Source of the DNA: an uncultured Neomegalonema sp.
GTDB taxonomy: Bacteria > Pseudomonadota > Alphaproteobacteria > Rhodobacterales > Rhodobacteraceae
Length of the DNA: 47,351 bases
NCBI GenBank assembly: GCA_937928005.1
Contig: CALFVD010000137.1
Location: 1-47,351, forward strand
Direction: 5' to 3'
The position numbers and the translations under genes were made by a program. The notes below the pieces were generated by a model. That model did no database searches. It saw only the letters and a list, made by a program, of their open reading frames with translations, and was not told where the DNA came from. The number at the start of each line of letters is the position of its first letter. The first letter of the stretch is position 1. This document shows positions 27,546-35,865 of this stretch, one piece after another.

Positions 27546-28568
27546 ATGTTGAAGCCCTCTGTAACGATGCGAGAAGTGGCGGAGGCCGCTGGTGTTTCGA
27601 GCATGACGGTGTCCAGAGCGCTTCGCTCGGATAGCCCGGTATCCAAAGAAACGCGCGAGCGCATCTTAAAGGTGGTCAAGGAACTCAACTATGTCCCGGA
27701 CCAGATGGCAGGCAGCCTCTCGTCGAAGCGCTCTGGGTTTGTCGCCGTGCTTGTTCCATCGTTGAACAATCTTCATTTCGCTGAGACGGTTCAGGCGCTA
27801 ACGGGAGAGTTGGAAAAGTTTGGGCAGCAAATTTTGCTGGGTCACACCGACTATTCGATCGAACGAGAAGAGCAGCTGGTTGAGATGATGCTGCGGCGCA
27901 GGCCAGAGGCAATGGTGCTCTCGTATGATGGCCACACCGACCGGACGATCTCTCTCCTCTGCGCGGCCAACATTCCGATTGTCGAGCTTTGGGAACGTCC
28001 TGCGCAGCCGATTGATCACACGATAGGATTGTCCAACGACGCCGCCGCCTTCAAAATGACTAATGCTTTGATAGAGTTAGGGTACTCTAAACTCGTTTTT
28101 CTATGCGAGCCTGGTGACGATTGGACTCGAGGCGCATCACGGCGGCGAGGTTTCGTTCGGGCAATGAAGGCTGCTGGGCTGGACGCAGAGCGGATCATTC
28201 AGATTGGCACACCTCCGATCTCAATCGATCATGGTGCAGAAGCACTTCCAATCTTGAACGAGCGTTTTCCTGATACAGATTGCGTTTTCTGTGTCTCAGA
28301 CCTGCCAGCATTTGGTTTACTCTCGGCACTCCAAAAGGAAGGCGTGCGCGTTCCCGAGGAGATCGGTGTTGCAGGATTTGGGAATTTTGAAGTGTCCCGA
28401 TTTTCGTCTCCCTCGATCTCTACTGTGGTTGTCGACCCGAAGCGGATCGGCATTGCAGCGGGCGATCTGATTGGTCGCTTACTTGATAATCCTGAGCTGT
28501 CTCAAGAGCAGGTCCAGATCAACGTAAAAGCGACGCCTGTCTTGCGATCAAGCACCCGCCAACTCTGA
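27546..28568 (+). CDS. LacI-family transcriptional regulator (GntR-repressor-like)
   Basis: The 340-residue protein has a LacI-type helix-turn-helix at about 6-27 (VTMREVAEAAGVSSMTVSRALR), a hinge helix PDQMAGSLSSKRSG and a periplasmic-binding-protein-like ligand domain (VAVLVPSLNNLHFAETV, ending DLIGRLLDNPEL). The sequence resembles the gluconate-operon repressor group. It sits just before the ABC/SDR/lactonase/isomerase operon on the same strand, with a perfect LacI-type operator between, so it is the likely local repressor released by the imported sugar or a breakdown product. Confidence 0.9.
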   Translation: MLKPSVTMREVAEAAGVSSMTVSRALRSDSPVSKETRERILKVVKELNYVPDQMAGSLSSKRSGFVAVLVPSLNNLHFAETVQALTGELEKFGQQILLGHTDYSIEREEQLVEMMLRRRPEAMVLSYDGHTDRTISLLCAANIPIVELWERPAQPIDHTIGLSNDAAAFKMTNALIELGYSKLVFLCEPGDDWTRGASRRRGFVRAMKAAGLDAERIIQIGTPPISIDHGAEALPILNERFPDTDCVFCVSDLPAFGLLSALQKEGVRVPEEIGVAGFGNFEVSRFSSPSISTVVVDPKRIGIAAGDLIGRLLDNPELSQEQVQINVKATPVLRSSTRQL

Positions 28569-28620
28569 CCTTCTGAAACGAGTGCACAAAGACTCCCCAC
28601 CACACAATCAAAATCACTTG

Positions 28621-28634
28621 TGTTATCGATAACA
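28621..28634. promoter_or_regulatory. LacI-family operator of the catabolic operon
   Basis: TGTTATCGATAACA is a perfect 14-base palindrome with the central CG typical of LacI-family sites, 39 bases before the ATPase start. TTGTGT (28619) and AATATT (28641) could be the -35 and -10 boxes, so the operator would lie in the promoter. A near copy precedes the regulator gene itself at 27509. Confidence 0.75.
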
Positions 28635-28672
28635 ATACGACAATATTTTCGAGACGTCGATTCGAGGATCTA

Positions 28673-29761
28673 ATGCCGACTATTCACTTGGATAAGCTGG
28701 TCAAGCGCTACGACGCTGTGAAAGTCTTGCATGGCATCGAGCTTGAGATGGCCGAGCATGAATTCACGGTCCTCGTCGGCCCTTCAGGCTGTGGAAAGTC
28801 CACAACGCTGAGAATGATTGCAGGTCTGGAAAGCGTCTCGGACGGCGAAATCTACTTTGATGGCAAGCCGGTCAGTCACTTGGAACCGAAGGATCGCGAG
28901 CTTGCGATGGTTTTCCAGGATTATGCCCTCTATCCACATATGAACGTTGCGCGAAATATGTCCTTTGCGCTTCGCCTTCAAAAGCGCCCTCGCGCCGAGA
29001 TCGATAAAAAAGTCAAAGAGGTCGCCGCGACTCTTGGTCTTTCGGAGTACCTACATCGCAAGCCCGCTGAGCTATCAGGGGGGCAGCGTCAACGCGTAGC
29101 AATGGGGCGCGCTCTAACGCGCGATGCGGGCACGTTCCTTTTTGACGAACCGCTCTCAAATCTCGACGCCAAACTGCGGGGCCAAATGCGTGCTGAACTC
29201 GCGTTGATGAGCCAGCGAGTCCAAAAGAACATGATCTATGTCACGCATGATCAGATTGAGGCGATGACGCTCGCAGATCGTATTGTCGTCATGCACTCAG
29301 GCGTCATTCAACAGCAGGGCAGACCTGAAGAGCTGTTTAAAAAGCCAGTCAACAAGTTCGTCGCTGGCTTTCTTGGAACACCTCCGATGAACTTTCTGGA
29401 CGCAACGCTCGAGGCGCGCGGAGACGAAGTCTTCGCCGTTGCAGAAGGGTTCGCGCTGCGCCTTGAAGGCGAGAAAACCGCGCTCAGCAATAGTGCATCC
29501 AATCGCGGCGTCACGCTTGGTGTGCGCCCTTCGGACATCGAATATGCACCCGCCGCTCCGGCGGATAGAGCACTTCAATTGAATGTTTTGGTATCGGAAT
29601 ATGTCGGCGCTCAATCCGTCCTGCTTTGTCAAAGCGGGTCAAACAAGGTCACGGTCGAAGTGAAATCAGAGACACCCCTCGCCCTCGGCCAGACGCTGAC
29701 ATTTGCGGTAGACCCCAACCGGATCCACCTCTTCGACCGCAAAAGCGAGGCCGCGCTTTGA
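28673..29761 (+). CDS. Carbohydrate ABC transporter ATP-binding protein (UgpC/MsmK type)
   Basis: Cytoplasmic ATPase of a CUT1 sugar importer, 362 residues. It has Walker A GPSGCGKST (36-44), the Q-loop FQDYALYPHM, signature LSGGQRQRVAMGRAL, Walker B FLFDEPLSNLDAKLR, the switch His in YVTHDQIEAM, and a C-terminal OB-fold regulatory domain from about 240 (GVRPSDIEYAP). First structural gene of the operon after the LacI-type operator. The binding protein follows after 25 bases. Confidence 0.93.
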   Translation: MPTIHLDKLVKRYDAVKVLHGIELEMAEHEFTVLVGPSGCGKSTTLRMIAGLESVSDGEIYFDGKPVSHLEPKDRELAMVFQDYALYPHMNVARNMSFALRLQKRPRAEIDKKVKEVAATLGLSEYLHRKPAELSGGQRQRVAMGRALTRDAGTFLFDEPLSNLDAKLRGQMRAELALMSQRVQKNMIYVTHDQIEAMTLADRIVVMHSGVIQQQGRPEELFKKPVNKFVAGFLGTPPMNFLDATLEARGDEVFAVAEGFALRLEGEKTALSNSASNRGVTLGVRPSDIEYAPAAPADRALQLNVLVSEYVGAQSVLLCQSGSNKVTVEVKSETPLALGQTLTFAVDPNRIHLFDRKSEAAL

Positions 29762-29786
29762 CGGCCAATCATCAAGGGAGGAACTG

Positions 29787-31112
29787 ATGAAACTCGTGAA
29801 GACACTGACGGTTGCGGCGGGATCGCTCGCCATGATAGCCGGGGCGGCGCTCGCCGATCCTTACGCTGATTTCCGGGGTTCCACGCTGATTGTGAACTTC
29901 CCGGCCCACCCGCACTATGATGCGGTTAGGCAGATCCTGCCGGAATTCACCAAAGAAACCGGAATTGAGGTCGAGGTCGACCAGCTTCCGTACCTGAAAA
30001 TGCGTGAGCGCCAGACTCTTGAGCTTGCACAGGATGAAGGTGAGTATGATTTGATCGCCTACGTCGTGTTCTCGAAGGCAGACTATGTCTATGCCGACCA
30101 GCTCGAGAATTTGGCAAAATATGTCATGAACCCGAGGCTGACCGATCCTGCCTATGATGCCGATGATCTGATCGATGGCTATGTCTACAACATTGGATTC
30201 GCCGGCGGAAACAAGGGCTACCTCGAAGGCAAGACCGGTTCGCTTTTTGGCATCCCTTATGGTTCTGAAACTTCGATCCTTGGCTATCGCAAGGACATTT
30301 TCGAAAAGCACGGCCTGTCGGTACCGCAGACCTATGACGAGATGCTCGACATCGCGTGCAAAATCCCGGAGCTGGAACCGGGCATGGGTGGTCTTTCTTC
30401 GCGCGCTGCCTCAGGTCACCATGCGTCGCATGCATTCCTGCTGCACCTCGCACCACTTGGTGGCCGGGTGTTTGATGACAATTGGAACCCAATTGTAAAC
30501 AACCCAGCGGGCGTCAAAGCGGCACAGGCTCTAAAGACGATCGTTGATTGCGGCCCTGAAGGCGCAAAGAATTTCGGCTTCGGCGAAGCGCTCGGCGCTT
30601 TCCTCAATGGCGATACCGCAATGTTCCTCGACACCACTGTCGTGGCGGGTCAGATCGACAATCCCAAAAAGTCGAAAGTCGTCGGAAAAGTAGGCTGGGA
30701 TCTGCACCCAATGGGGACCCGCCGTGGATCGCAAACCGGTGGATTTGGGATCGGCATTCCGGCGAACGCAGAGAACAAGGAAGCGGCCTATCTACTGATG
30801 CAATGGCTGACTTCCAAAAAGGGCGACAAGCTCGTTGCCCTCGCGGGCGGCAACCCGTCGCGTTTCTCGACCCATGCTGATGCGGATGTAAACGCAAAGT
30901 TCCCGCACATGGCGAAATTCGGTGAAGCGCTACAGCACGCCGATCCGGACTGGCGTCCGATCATTCCGGTCTGGGGCAAGGTCAACGCCGACCTCGGAAC
31001 TACCCTTTCAAAGGTACTTACTGAAGATCTCGACATTCAAACGGCGCTCGATGGTGTCGTTGAGCGCACGAAGAAAGTAATGACTGAAGCAGGTTATTAC
31101 ACCTGGCAGTGA
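29787..31112 (+). CDS. ABC transporter extracellular solute-binding protein (family 1)
   Basis: Periplasmic binding protein of 441 residues that sets the importer's specificity. A signal peptide MKLVKTLTVAAGSLAMIAGAA is followed by cleavage after ALA. The mature part has the family-1 pattern FPAHPHYDAVRQILPEFTKETGIEVEVD, IPYGSETSILGYRKDIFEKHGL and GFGIGIPANAENKEAAYLLMQWLTS. A strong AGGGAGGA binding site precedes the ATG, as usual for an abundant binding protein. The ligand is not predictable beyond sugar, polyol or sugar acid. Confidence 0.92.
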   Translation: MKLVKTLTVAAGSLAMIAGAALADPYADFRGSTLIVNFPAHPHYDAVRQILPEFTKETGIEVEVDQLPYLKMRERQTLELAQDEGEYDLIAYVVFSKADYVYADQLENLAKYVMNPRLTDPAYDADDLIDGYVYNIGFAGGNKGYLEGKTGSLFGIPYGSETSILGYRKDIFEKHGLSVPQTYDEMLDIACKIPELEPGMGGLSSRAASGHHASHAFLLHLAPLGGRVFDDNWNPIVNNPAGVKAAQALKTIVDCGPEGAKNFGFGEALGAFLNGDTAMFLDTTVVAGQIDNPKKSKVVGKVGWDLHPMGTRRGSQTGGFGIGIPANAENKEAAYLLMQWLTSKKGDKLVALAGGNPSRFSTHADADVNAKFPHMAKFGEALQHADPDWRPIIPVWGKVNADLGTTLSKVLTEDLDIQTALDGVVERTKKVMTEAGYYTWQ

Positions 31113-31169
31113 TGACTTCCTCTACCGCGCTCGGCGCCTCGCCACTTCCCGATCAACAAAGTCTGAGCG

Positions 31170-32075
31170 ATGAACGCCGCAAACCGCCTCACTCCTTATC
31201 TCTTCATGGCCCCGGCCGTGGTGATCATGGCCATGGCCTTGATCTATCCGCTGGGCTACATGATGTATGGCAGCTTTTTGGACTGGAACCCGAGCCAGAC
31301 GATTGGCGAGGCGGAGTTTGTTGGCACCAAGAATTACGTTACGCTTTGGAACGATCCGAACTTCCATGAAAGCCTTTGGGTCACTCTGAAATTCGCATTT
31401 TTCTGTGTGAGTATCGAAATGGTCCTCGGCGTTGGCCTTGCGCTCATGCTCGACAGGAACGTCCGCGGAATGACATTCCTGCGTACGATGTTCATCCTGC
31501 CGATGATGATCGCACCCGTCGTTGTCGGACTCATGTGGCGTTACATGTACCACCCGACTGTCGGCACGTTCAATCGCACGCTTGATGGACTTGGTTTGCC
31601 GAAAATCGATTGGCTCGGCCACCACGCGTTAACCAGCGTCATCATCGCAGATATCTGGCAGTGGACGCCTTTCATCTTCATTCTCGCGCTCGCAGCACTC
31701 CAGTCATTGCCGCGCTCAGCGATAGAAGCCGCGAAAATTGATGGGGCAACCGCATGGCAGCAAATCTGGCACATCAAGCTGCCCCTTATGATGCCGGTAC
31801 TGATTGTCACCGGCCTCCTCCGCCTTATCGACGCATTCAAGGTGCTTGAGGTCATTCTGGTCCTTACGGAAGGTGGCCCCGGCCTCTCAACCGAAATTCT
31901 GGCACTGCGAATCTCGCGAACGGCCACCGAGTTCCGTGAGCTTGGCGTAGCGGCGGCGATGTCCAACTACCTCTTGATGCTTCTGTTGCTGCTCACAGTT
32001 GCGATGTTTGCCTTCACGCGTTGGCAAGAAGCACGCGCCAACCGCCTGCGCGCGGCAGTCGAGGAAGATACCTAA
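31170..32075 (+). CDS. Carbohydrate ABC transporter permease (MalF/UgpA type)
   Basis: Inner-membrane permease of 301 residues with six predicted helices and the coupling loop RSAIEAAKIDGATAWQQIWHIKLPLMMPV (EAA motif: Glu-Ala-Ala...Gly...Ile...Pro). The start is uncertain. ATG 31170 gives MNAANRLTPYLFMAPA but has no clear binding site. A different frame opens at 31112, overlapping the binding-protein stop (TGATG), and reads MTSSTALGASPLPDQQSLS before it would need a frameshift near 31170 to join. The TAA overlaps the next ATG (TAATG). Confidence 0.88.
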   Translation: MNAANRLTPYLFMAPAVVIMAMALIYPLGYMMYGSFLDWNPSQTIGEAEFVGTKNYVTLWNDPNFHESLWVTLKFAFFCVSIEMVLGVGLALMLDRNVRGMTFLRTMFILPMMIAPVVVGLMWRYMYHPTVGTFNRTLDGLGLPKIDWLGHHALTSVIIADIWQWTPFIFILALAALQSLPRSAIEAAKIDGATAWQQIWHIKLPLMMPVLIVTGLLRLIDAFKVLEVILVLTEGGPGLSTEILALRISRTATEFRELGVAAAMSNYLLMLLLLLTVAMFAFTRWQEARANRLRAAVEEDT

Positions 32076-33019
32076 TGGCTGATGCAAATCGCGAAAAGCA
32101 AAACCCAACTTTCTATGCGCTGATGTTCGCGTTGGTCTTTATGTCGATCGGCCCTGTGGCATTGATGTTCATCAATTCATTCAAGCTCGACGTCGATATC
32201 ATCTCCGGCACGAGCGGCCTGCTGTTCATGCCGACAATCCAGAATTACGAGACCGCACTGTGTGATGTGCTGCCTTACGAAATCGATCATCTCGACTATT
32301 GTTCCTTGAAGTTTGGCGGCGCGTTTATCAACTCGCTGATCATCGCAATTATCTCGACCATCCTGACACTCATCATCGGCTGCATGGCGGCCTATGCTCT
32401 GGTGAGATTCCGCTTCATGGGGCGCGATACAGCGAGCCTCACGACGCTTCTCGTGCGTATGGTTCCACCAGCAGTCTTACTGGTGCCGGTATTCGGTCTC
32501 TGGAATAATGAGTTTTGCATCGACAAGGCGACCTGGGTCGCAGAGTGGCTTCATGACATTATGGACAGTCGCAGGCGTAGGGACATCTGTCTCGCGGGCA
32601 CCCATAGTGGCATCATCCTCGTCTATGTCGCCATGAACCTACCGTTTGTGATCTGGATCCTGCAGAGCTTCATCGTTCAGGTGCCGCGCAGCCTCGAAGA
32701 AGCCGCGCGTGTGGATGGGGCCGGACCCTTCGGTGTATTCTTCAGGATTGTTCTTCCGCTCATCAAGCCTGGTCTCGCAGCGGCAGCGATCTTCACCTTC
32801 CGGATCGCATGGAACGAATACCTGCTCGCTTCAGCGCTCAGCGATCGCGACACGAAAACGGTACCGATCCTGATCGTGAACAACATGAGCGAGTTCAATG
32901 TTGAGTGGGGTGTGATCATGGCGACAGGAATGCTGCTCGCAATCCCGCCGATCATTTTCACTCTGATCGCCAGCCGCCAAATCATCACCGGGATGACAGC
33001 TGGCGCGGTAAAAGGATAA
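32075..33019 (+). CDS. Carbohydrate ABC transporter permease (MalG/UgpE type)
   Basis: Second permease, 314 residues from ATG 32075, six helices, with the EAA loop SLEEAARVDGAGPFGVFFRIVLPLIKPG. It is longer than many MalG-type proteins because of an insert at about 150-185 (NNEFCIDKATWVAEWLHDIM...) and a first extracellular loop with three cysteines. The ATG overlaps the partner permease's stop. It forms the membrane pore with the protein encoded at 31170. Confidence 0.9.
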   Translation: MADANREKQNPTFYALMFALVFMSIGPVALMFINSFKLDVDIISGTSGLLFMPTIQNYETALCDVLPYEIDHLDYCSLKFGGAFINSLIIAIISTILTLIIGCMAAYALVRFRFMGRDTASLTTLLVRMVPPAVLLVPVFGLWNNEFCIDKATWVAEWLHDIMDSRRRRDICLAGTHSGIILVYVAMNLPFVIWILQSFIVQVPRSLEEAARVDGAGPFGVFFRIVLPLIKPGLAAAAIFTFRIAWNEYLLASALSDRDTKTVPILIVNNMSEFNVEWGVIMATGMLLAIPPIIFTLIASRQIITGMTAGAVKG

Positions 33020-33022
33020 CGC

Positions 33023-33760
33023 ATGGCAAAAGTAGCAGTCATCACAGGCGGTGGTGGTGGTATTGGCCGCGCCGCCGCGATTGCCCTTTCGAAAGAGGGT
33101 TGGACCTGCGCTGTGGCGGGGCGTACGCAAGACAGTCTCGACGAAACCGTCTCAGCTCTTGCTACTCCAGGCATGGGGATAGCCTGCGATGTATCTGATG
33201 CCGCGCAGGTAGAGGCATTCTTTACCAAGACTGCCGAAGCCTATGGCTCGGTCGACTTTATATTCAACAATGCCGGAATAACGGCAGGAGGGGTTCCTGT
33301 TGATGAGTTCCCGAATGAAAAGTTCGACGACGTCATCGCGATCAACGTCAACGGCGCTTACTATGTTGCACGGACAGCGTTCGGCTTGATGCGTAAGCAA
33401 AAGCACGGTGGCCGCATCCTTAACAATGGTTCGATCTCAGCAACGACGCCGCGGATCTATTCCGCCCCTTACACGATGAGCAAGCATGCGGTGCTTGGAT
33501 TGACCAAGTGCTTGGCTTTAGATGGACGGCAATACGGCATCTGCTGCGGGCAGATCGACCTTGGAAATATCTCATCTGAGATGGGCGACGCAATGGCGCA
33601 AGGCGTGTCGCAGGCCGACGGATCGGAGAAGGCCGAACCGGTAATTGGTGTCGAGCCGGTCTGCGACGCCATCATCTACATGGCGGGCCTTCCGAAGGAT
33701 GTGAATGTTTTGAGAATTAATGTGATGGCGAACGGCATGCCGTTCGTTGGAAGGGGCTGA
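33023..33760 (+). CDS. SDR-family dehydrogenase of the catabolic operon
   Basis: Short-chain dehydrogenase, 245 residues, with TGGGGGIG (8-15), NNAG near 83, the catalytic Ser in NNGSISA and YTMSK (Tyr-Lys near 150). Placed between the importer and the lactonase, it is the likely first enzyme, oxidising the imported sugar at C1 to a lactone or oxidising another hydroxyl. That order is inferred from gene position. It begins three bases after the permease stop and ends five bases before the lactonase. Confidence 0.88.
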   Translation: MAKVAVITGGGGGIGRAAAIALSKEGWTCAVAGRTQDSLDETVSALATPGMGIACDVSDAAQVEAFFTKTAEAYGSVDFIFNNAGITAGGVPVDEFPNEKFDDVIAINVNGAYYVARTAFGLMRKQKHGGRILNNGSISATTPRIYSAPYTMSKHAVLGLTKCLALDGRQYGICCGQIDLGNISSEMGDAMAQGVSQADGSEKAEPVIGVEPVCDAIIYMAGLPKDVNVLRINVMANGMPFVGRG

Positions 33761-33765
33761 GTTCA

Positions 33766-34902
33766 ATGACTGCAACGATCAATCTCGATCAGGACTACAC
33801 GTTCTACATCGGCACTTATTCCGACATGGATGTGCTCGCACACCAGCCTCACGCGCCTTCCGAAGGAGAAGGGATTCACATCGCGACCCTCTCGCGGGAT
33901 GGAAAGATTGTCGAGACGAGCGCGACCAAGGTTCTAAACCCTGCGGTCCTGATCCCGCATTCGAATGGCAGCATGCTCTACGCGATTGTTGAGACGATCA
34001 AGAGCACAGGTATGATCGTCCAGTATGGCATCGGCCCCGATCTGGCGCTCGATGAGCAAGGTACGTATTATGCGTCGGGAAAGTCGACCTGTTACCTTTC
34101 GCTGTCACCTCAGAAAGACGCCGCCATCGTCATCAATTATTGGGACGCCATTATCGATGTGTGTGACGTCGATGGGGATGGGAGACTCGGACAGACGGTG
34201 CAGAGCTTCAAGCAGCTTGATCGCAAACCCGGCGAGTGGCGTCAGGTCGAATACCGCGAGGACCACTGGACCAATCGTCAGGTCGGCCCACACGCGCACT
34301 GCGCGCACTTCTGGCATGACTGGGTCTTCATCCCCGACCTCGGTGAGAACGCTGTGTTCCAGTATCGCTATGATGCAGATACTAAGCGCCTAACGCCCGA
34401 CACGGTGATCAAGTTCGAGACGGGCTCTGGTCCACGCCACATGGCGATGCACCCGACGCTCAACATTTGCTATGTCTCCAACGAGCTATTCAATACCGTG
34501 TGTGTCGCGAAACTTGATGCTTCTGATCCTGGCGCGACGAAAGAGCGCTTAATTCCGATCCAGTACGAGTCGACCCTCGAGAACCGTGATCAGGTGTCCT
34601 ACGTCTCCGAGATCAAACTCTCGCCAGATGCACGCTTTCTCTATGTGTCGAACCGTGGTGACAATTCACTCGCCATTTTCAAGGTGCTCGACGATGGTCA
34701 ACTCGAACGCATCGATGTCGTGCCCACCGGAGGCAAGTTTCCACGGCATTTTGCGCTAACGCCCTGCGGCAAAGCGGTGCTGGTCGCCAACCAGGACTCC
34801 TCAAACATCACAACCTTTTCGCGCAATATCGAGAGCGGCTTGATCAAAGCAATTGGTGATACCTTCGAGCTTCCCGCTCCAAACTACATCCGGTTTGTCT
34901 GA
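33766..34902 (+). CDS. Lactonase family protein (6-phosphogluconolactonase-like beta-propeller)
   Basis: Seven-bladed beta-propeller of the YbhE/Pgl lactonase family, 378 residues. Family segments are FYIGTYSD at the start, VGPHAHCAHFW, GSGPRHMAMHPTLNICYVSNEL, EIKLSPDARFLYVSNRGDNSLAIF and FPRHFALTPCGKAVLVANQDSSNI. It has no signal peptide, so it acts in the cytoplasm. Next to an SDR it most simply hydrolyses the lactone that the SDR makes. No strong ribosome binding site precedes the ATG, so it is probably translated by coupling. Confidence 0.87.
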   Translation: MTATINLDQDYTFYIGTYSDMDVLAHQPHAPSEGEGIHIATLSRDGKIVETSATKVLNPAVLIPHSNGSMLYAIVETIKSTGMIVQYGIGPDLALDEQGTYYASGKSTCYLSLSPQKDAAIVINYWDAIIDVCDVDGDGRLGQTVQSFKQLDRKPGEWRQVEYREDHWTNRQVGPHAHCAHFWHDWVFIPDLGENAVFQYRYDADTKRLTPDTVIKFETGSGPRHMAMHPTLNICYVSNELFNTVCVAKLDASDPGATKERLIPIQYESTLENRDQVSYVSEIKLSPDARFLYVSNRGDNSLAIFKVLDDGQLERIDVVPTGGKFPRHFALTPCGKAVLVANQDSSNITTFSRNIESGLIKAIGDTFELPAPNYIRFV

Positions 34903-34905
34903 GTC

Positions 34906-35682
34906 ATGACATTGCCGGTCTCTGCGAATGTCGGGTTTCTCTGGGAGGAGCTCCCGCTGCCAGACCGCATTCGTGCGGCCAAGGCAGCAGGGTTCGATGC
35001 GGTTGAAACGCACTTTCCGTATGAGCACCCGGCGGAGGAGATCGCAGCGGTTCTCGCGGAAACCAGCCTGCGAATGCTCGGTATCAACACCGTGCTTGGT
35101 CCTAAGGGGTTTTTTGGCCTTTGCGCGCTGCCCGGCAAAGAGTCCGAGGCCCGAGAGGCCATCGATCAGGCGGTCGAGTACGGATCAAAGATCGGTGTCC
35201 AGCACATCAACGTTGTCGCGGGTATTACCGATGAGGGCGCGGAGGCCGAAGCGGTTTTCCGCTCGAACTTGAGCTATGCGGCTGAGCAAGCCGCACCGAA
35301 AGGGATTGACCTAGTGATCGAAGCGCTGAACCCGCGCGCCGTTCCGGGCGCGTATCTCAGGTCACAGGACGCGGCTCTCGAAACAGTCAAAGCCGTCGGA
35401 GCGTCTAACCTCAAAATCATGCTCGATTTCTTCCATGCACAGATTGTACAAGGCGATCTCGAACAGCTGATCCGCGACAACATTGATTTCATTGGCCACG
35501 TTCAGTTCGCCGCCGTACATGATCGCGGTGAACCAGATGAAGGTGAAATCAACTACCCTTATGTTTTTTCAATCCTCGAAGACGTCGGATATACTGGATA
35601 TCTTGGGGCTGAATACAAGCCACGTGGCGAAAGTGTCGAAGCCAGCCTCGGTTGGTTAACAAGCTATCGTCAAGACGCCTAA
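34906..35682 (+). CDS. Hydroxypyruvate isomerase family TIM barrel (Hyi/OtnI-like)
   Basis: The 258-residue protein has the xylose-isomerase-like TIM barrel of the Hyi group: SANVGFLWEELPLPDRIRAAKAAGFDAVE at the start, VIEALNPRAVPGAYL with the metal-ligand Glu near 143, LDFFHAQIVQGDL, HVQFAAVHDRGEPDEGEINYPYVF and GYLGAEYKPRG with the second Glu near 240. Relatives isomerise hydroxypyruvate/tartronate semialdehyde or 2-oxo-tetronates; some barrel relatives act on other oxo acids. It is the last gene of the operon, three bases after the lactonase. Exact substrate unknown. Confidence 0.87.
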   Translation: MTLPVSANVGFLWEELPLPDRIRAAKAAGFDAVETHFPYEHPAEEIAAVLAETSLRMLGINTVLGPKGFFGLCALPGKESEAREAIDQAVEYGSKIGVQHINVVAGITDEGAEAEAVFRSNLSYAAEQAAPKGIDLVIEALNPRAVPGAYLRSQDAALETVKAVGASNLKIMLDFFHAQIVQGDLEQLIRDNIDFIGHVQFAAVHDRGEPDEGEINYPYVFSILEDVGYTGYLGAEYKPRGESVEASLGWLTSYRQDA

Positions 35683-35725
35683 ACGGAGCGAGTTTACAGA
35701 TGGCGTCGCTGTACACACTCAGCGT

Positions 35726-35818
35726 CTACCCAAAAGCAATTTGAGCCTTGATCGCTTGCGTGCGATCAGAGGCCATCTCAAATGCCGGGATCGCGACGCC
35801 ATAAAAGTTCTTGGCTGA
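35726..35818 (-). pseudogene. 29-codon tail of a deleted gene
   Basis: The minus strand reads SAKNFYGVAIPAF...AFG and then TAG, between two stop codons, with protein-like composition and no start. It could be the C-terminal end of an oxidoreductase or a similar enzyme, but I cannot name the family. It lies just past the end of the catabolic operon. If real, it marks where a gene was cut when the operon was inserted. The rest of 35683-35865 shows nothing else. Confidence 0.3.
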
Positions 35819-35865
35819 TTACACTATCTCTGGCTAGACGATAGCAGTCCAGCAGGGAGAGACAG

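Noticed and set aside
28621..28634. CRISPR-like or phage att-type repeat
   Set aside because: A single 14-base palindrome with one partial copy fits a LacI operator better; no repeat-spacer array or integrase exists in the window.
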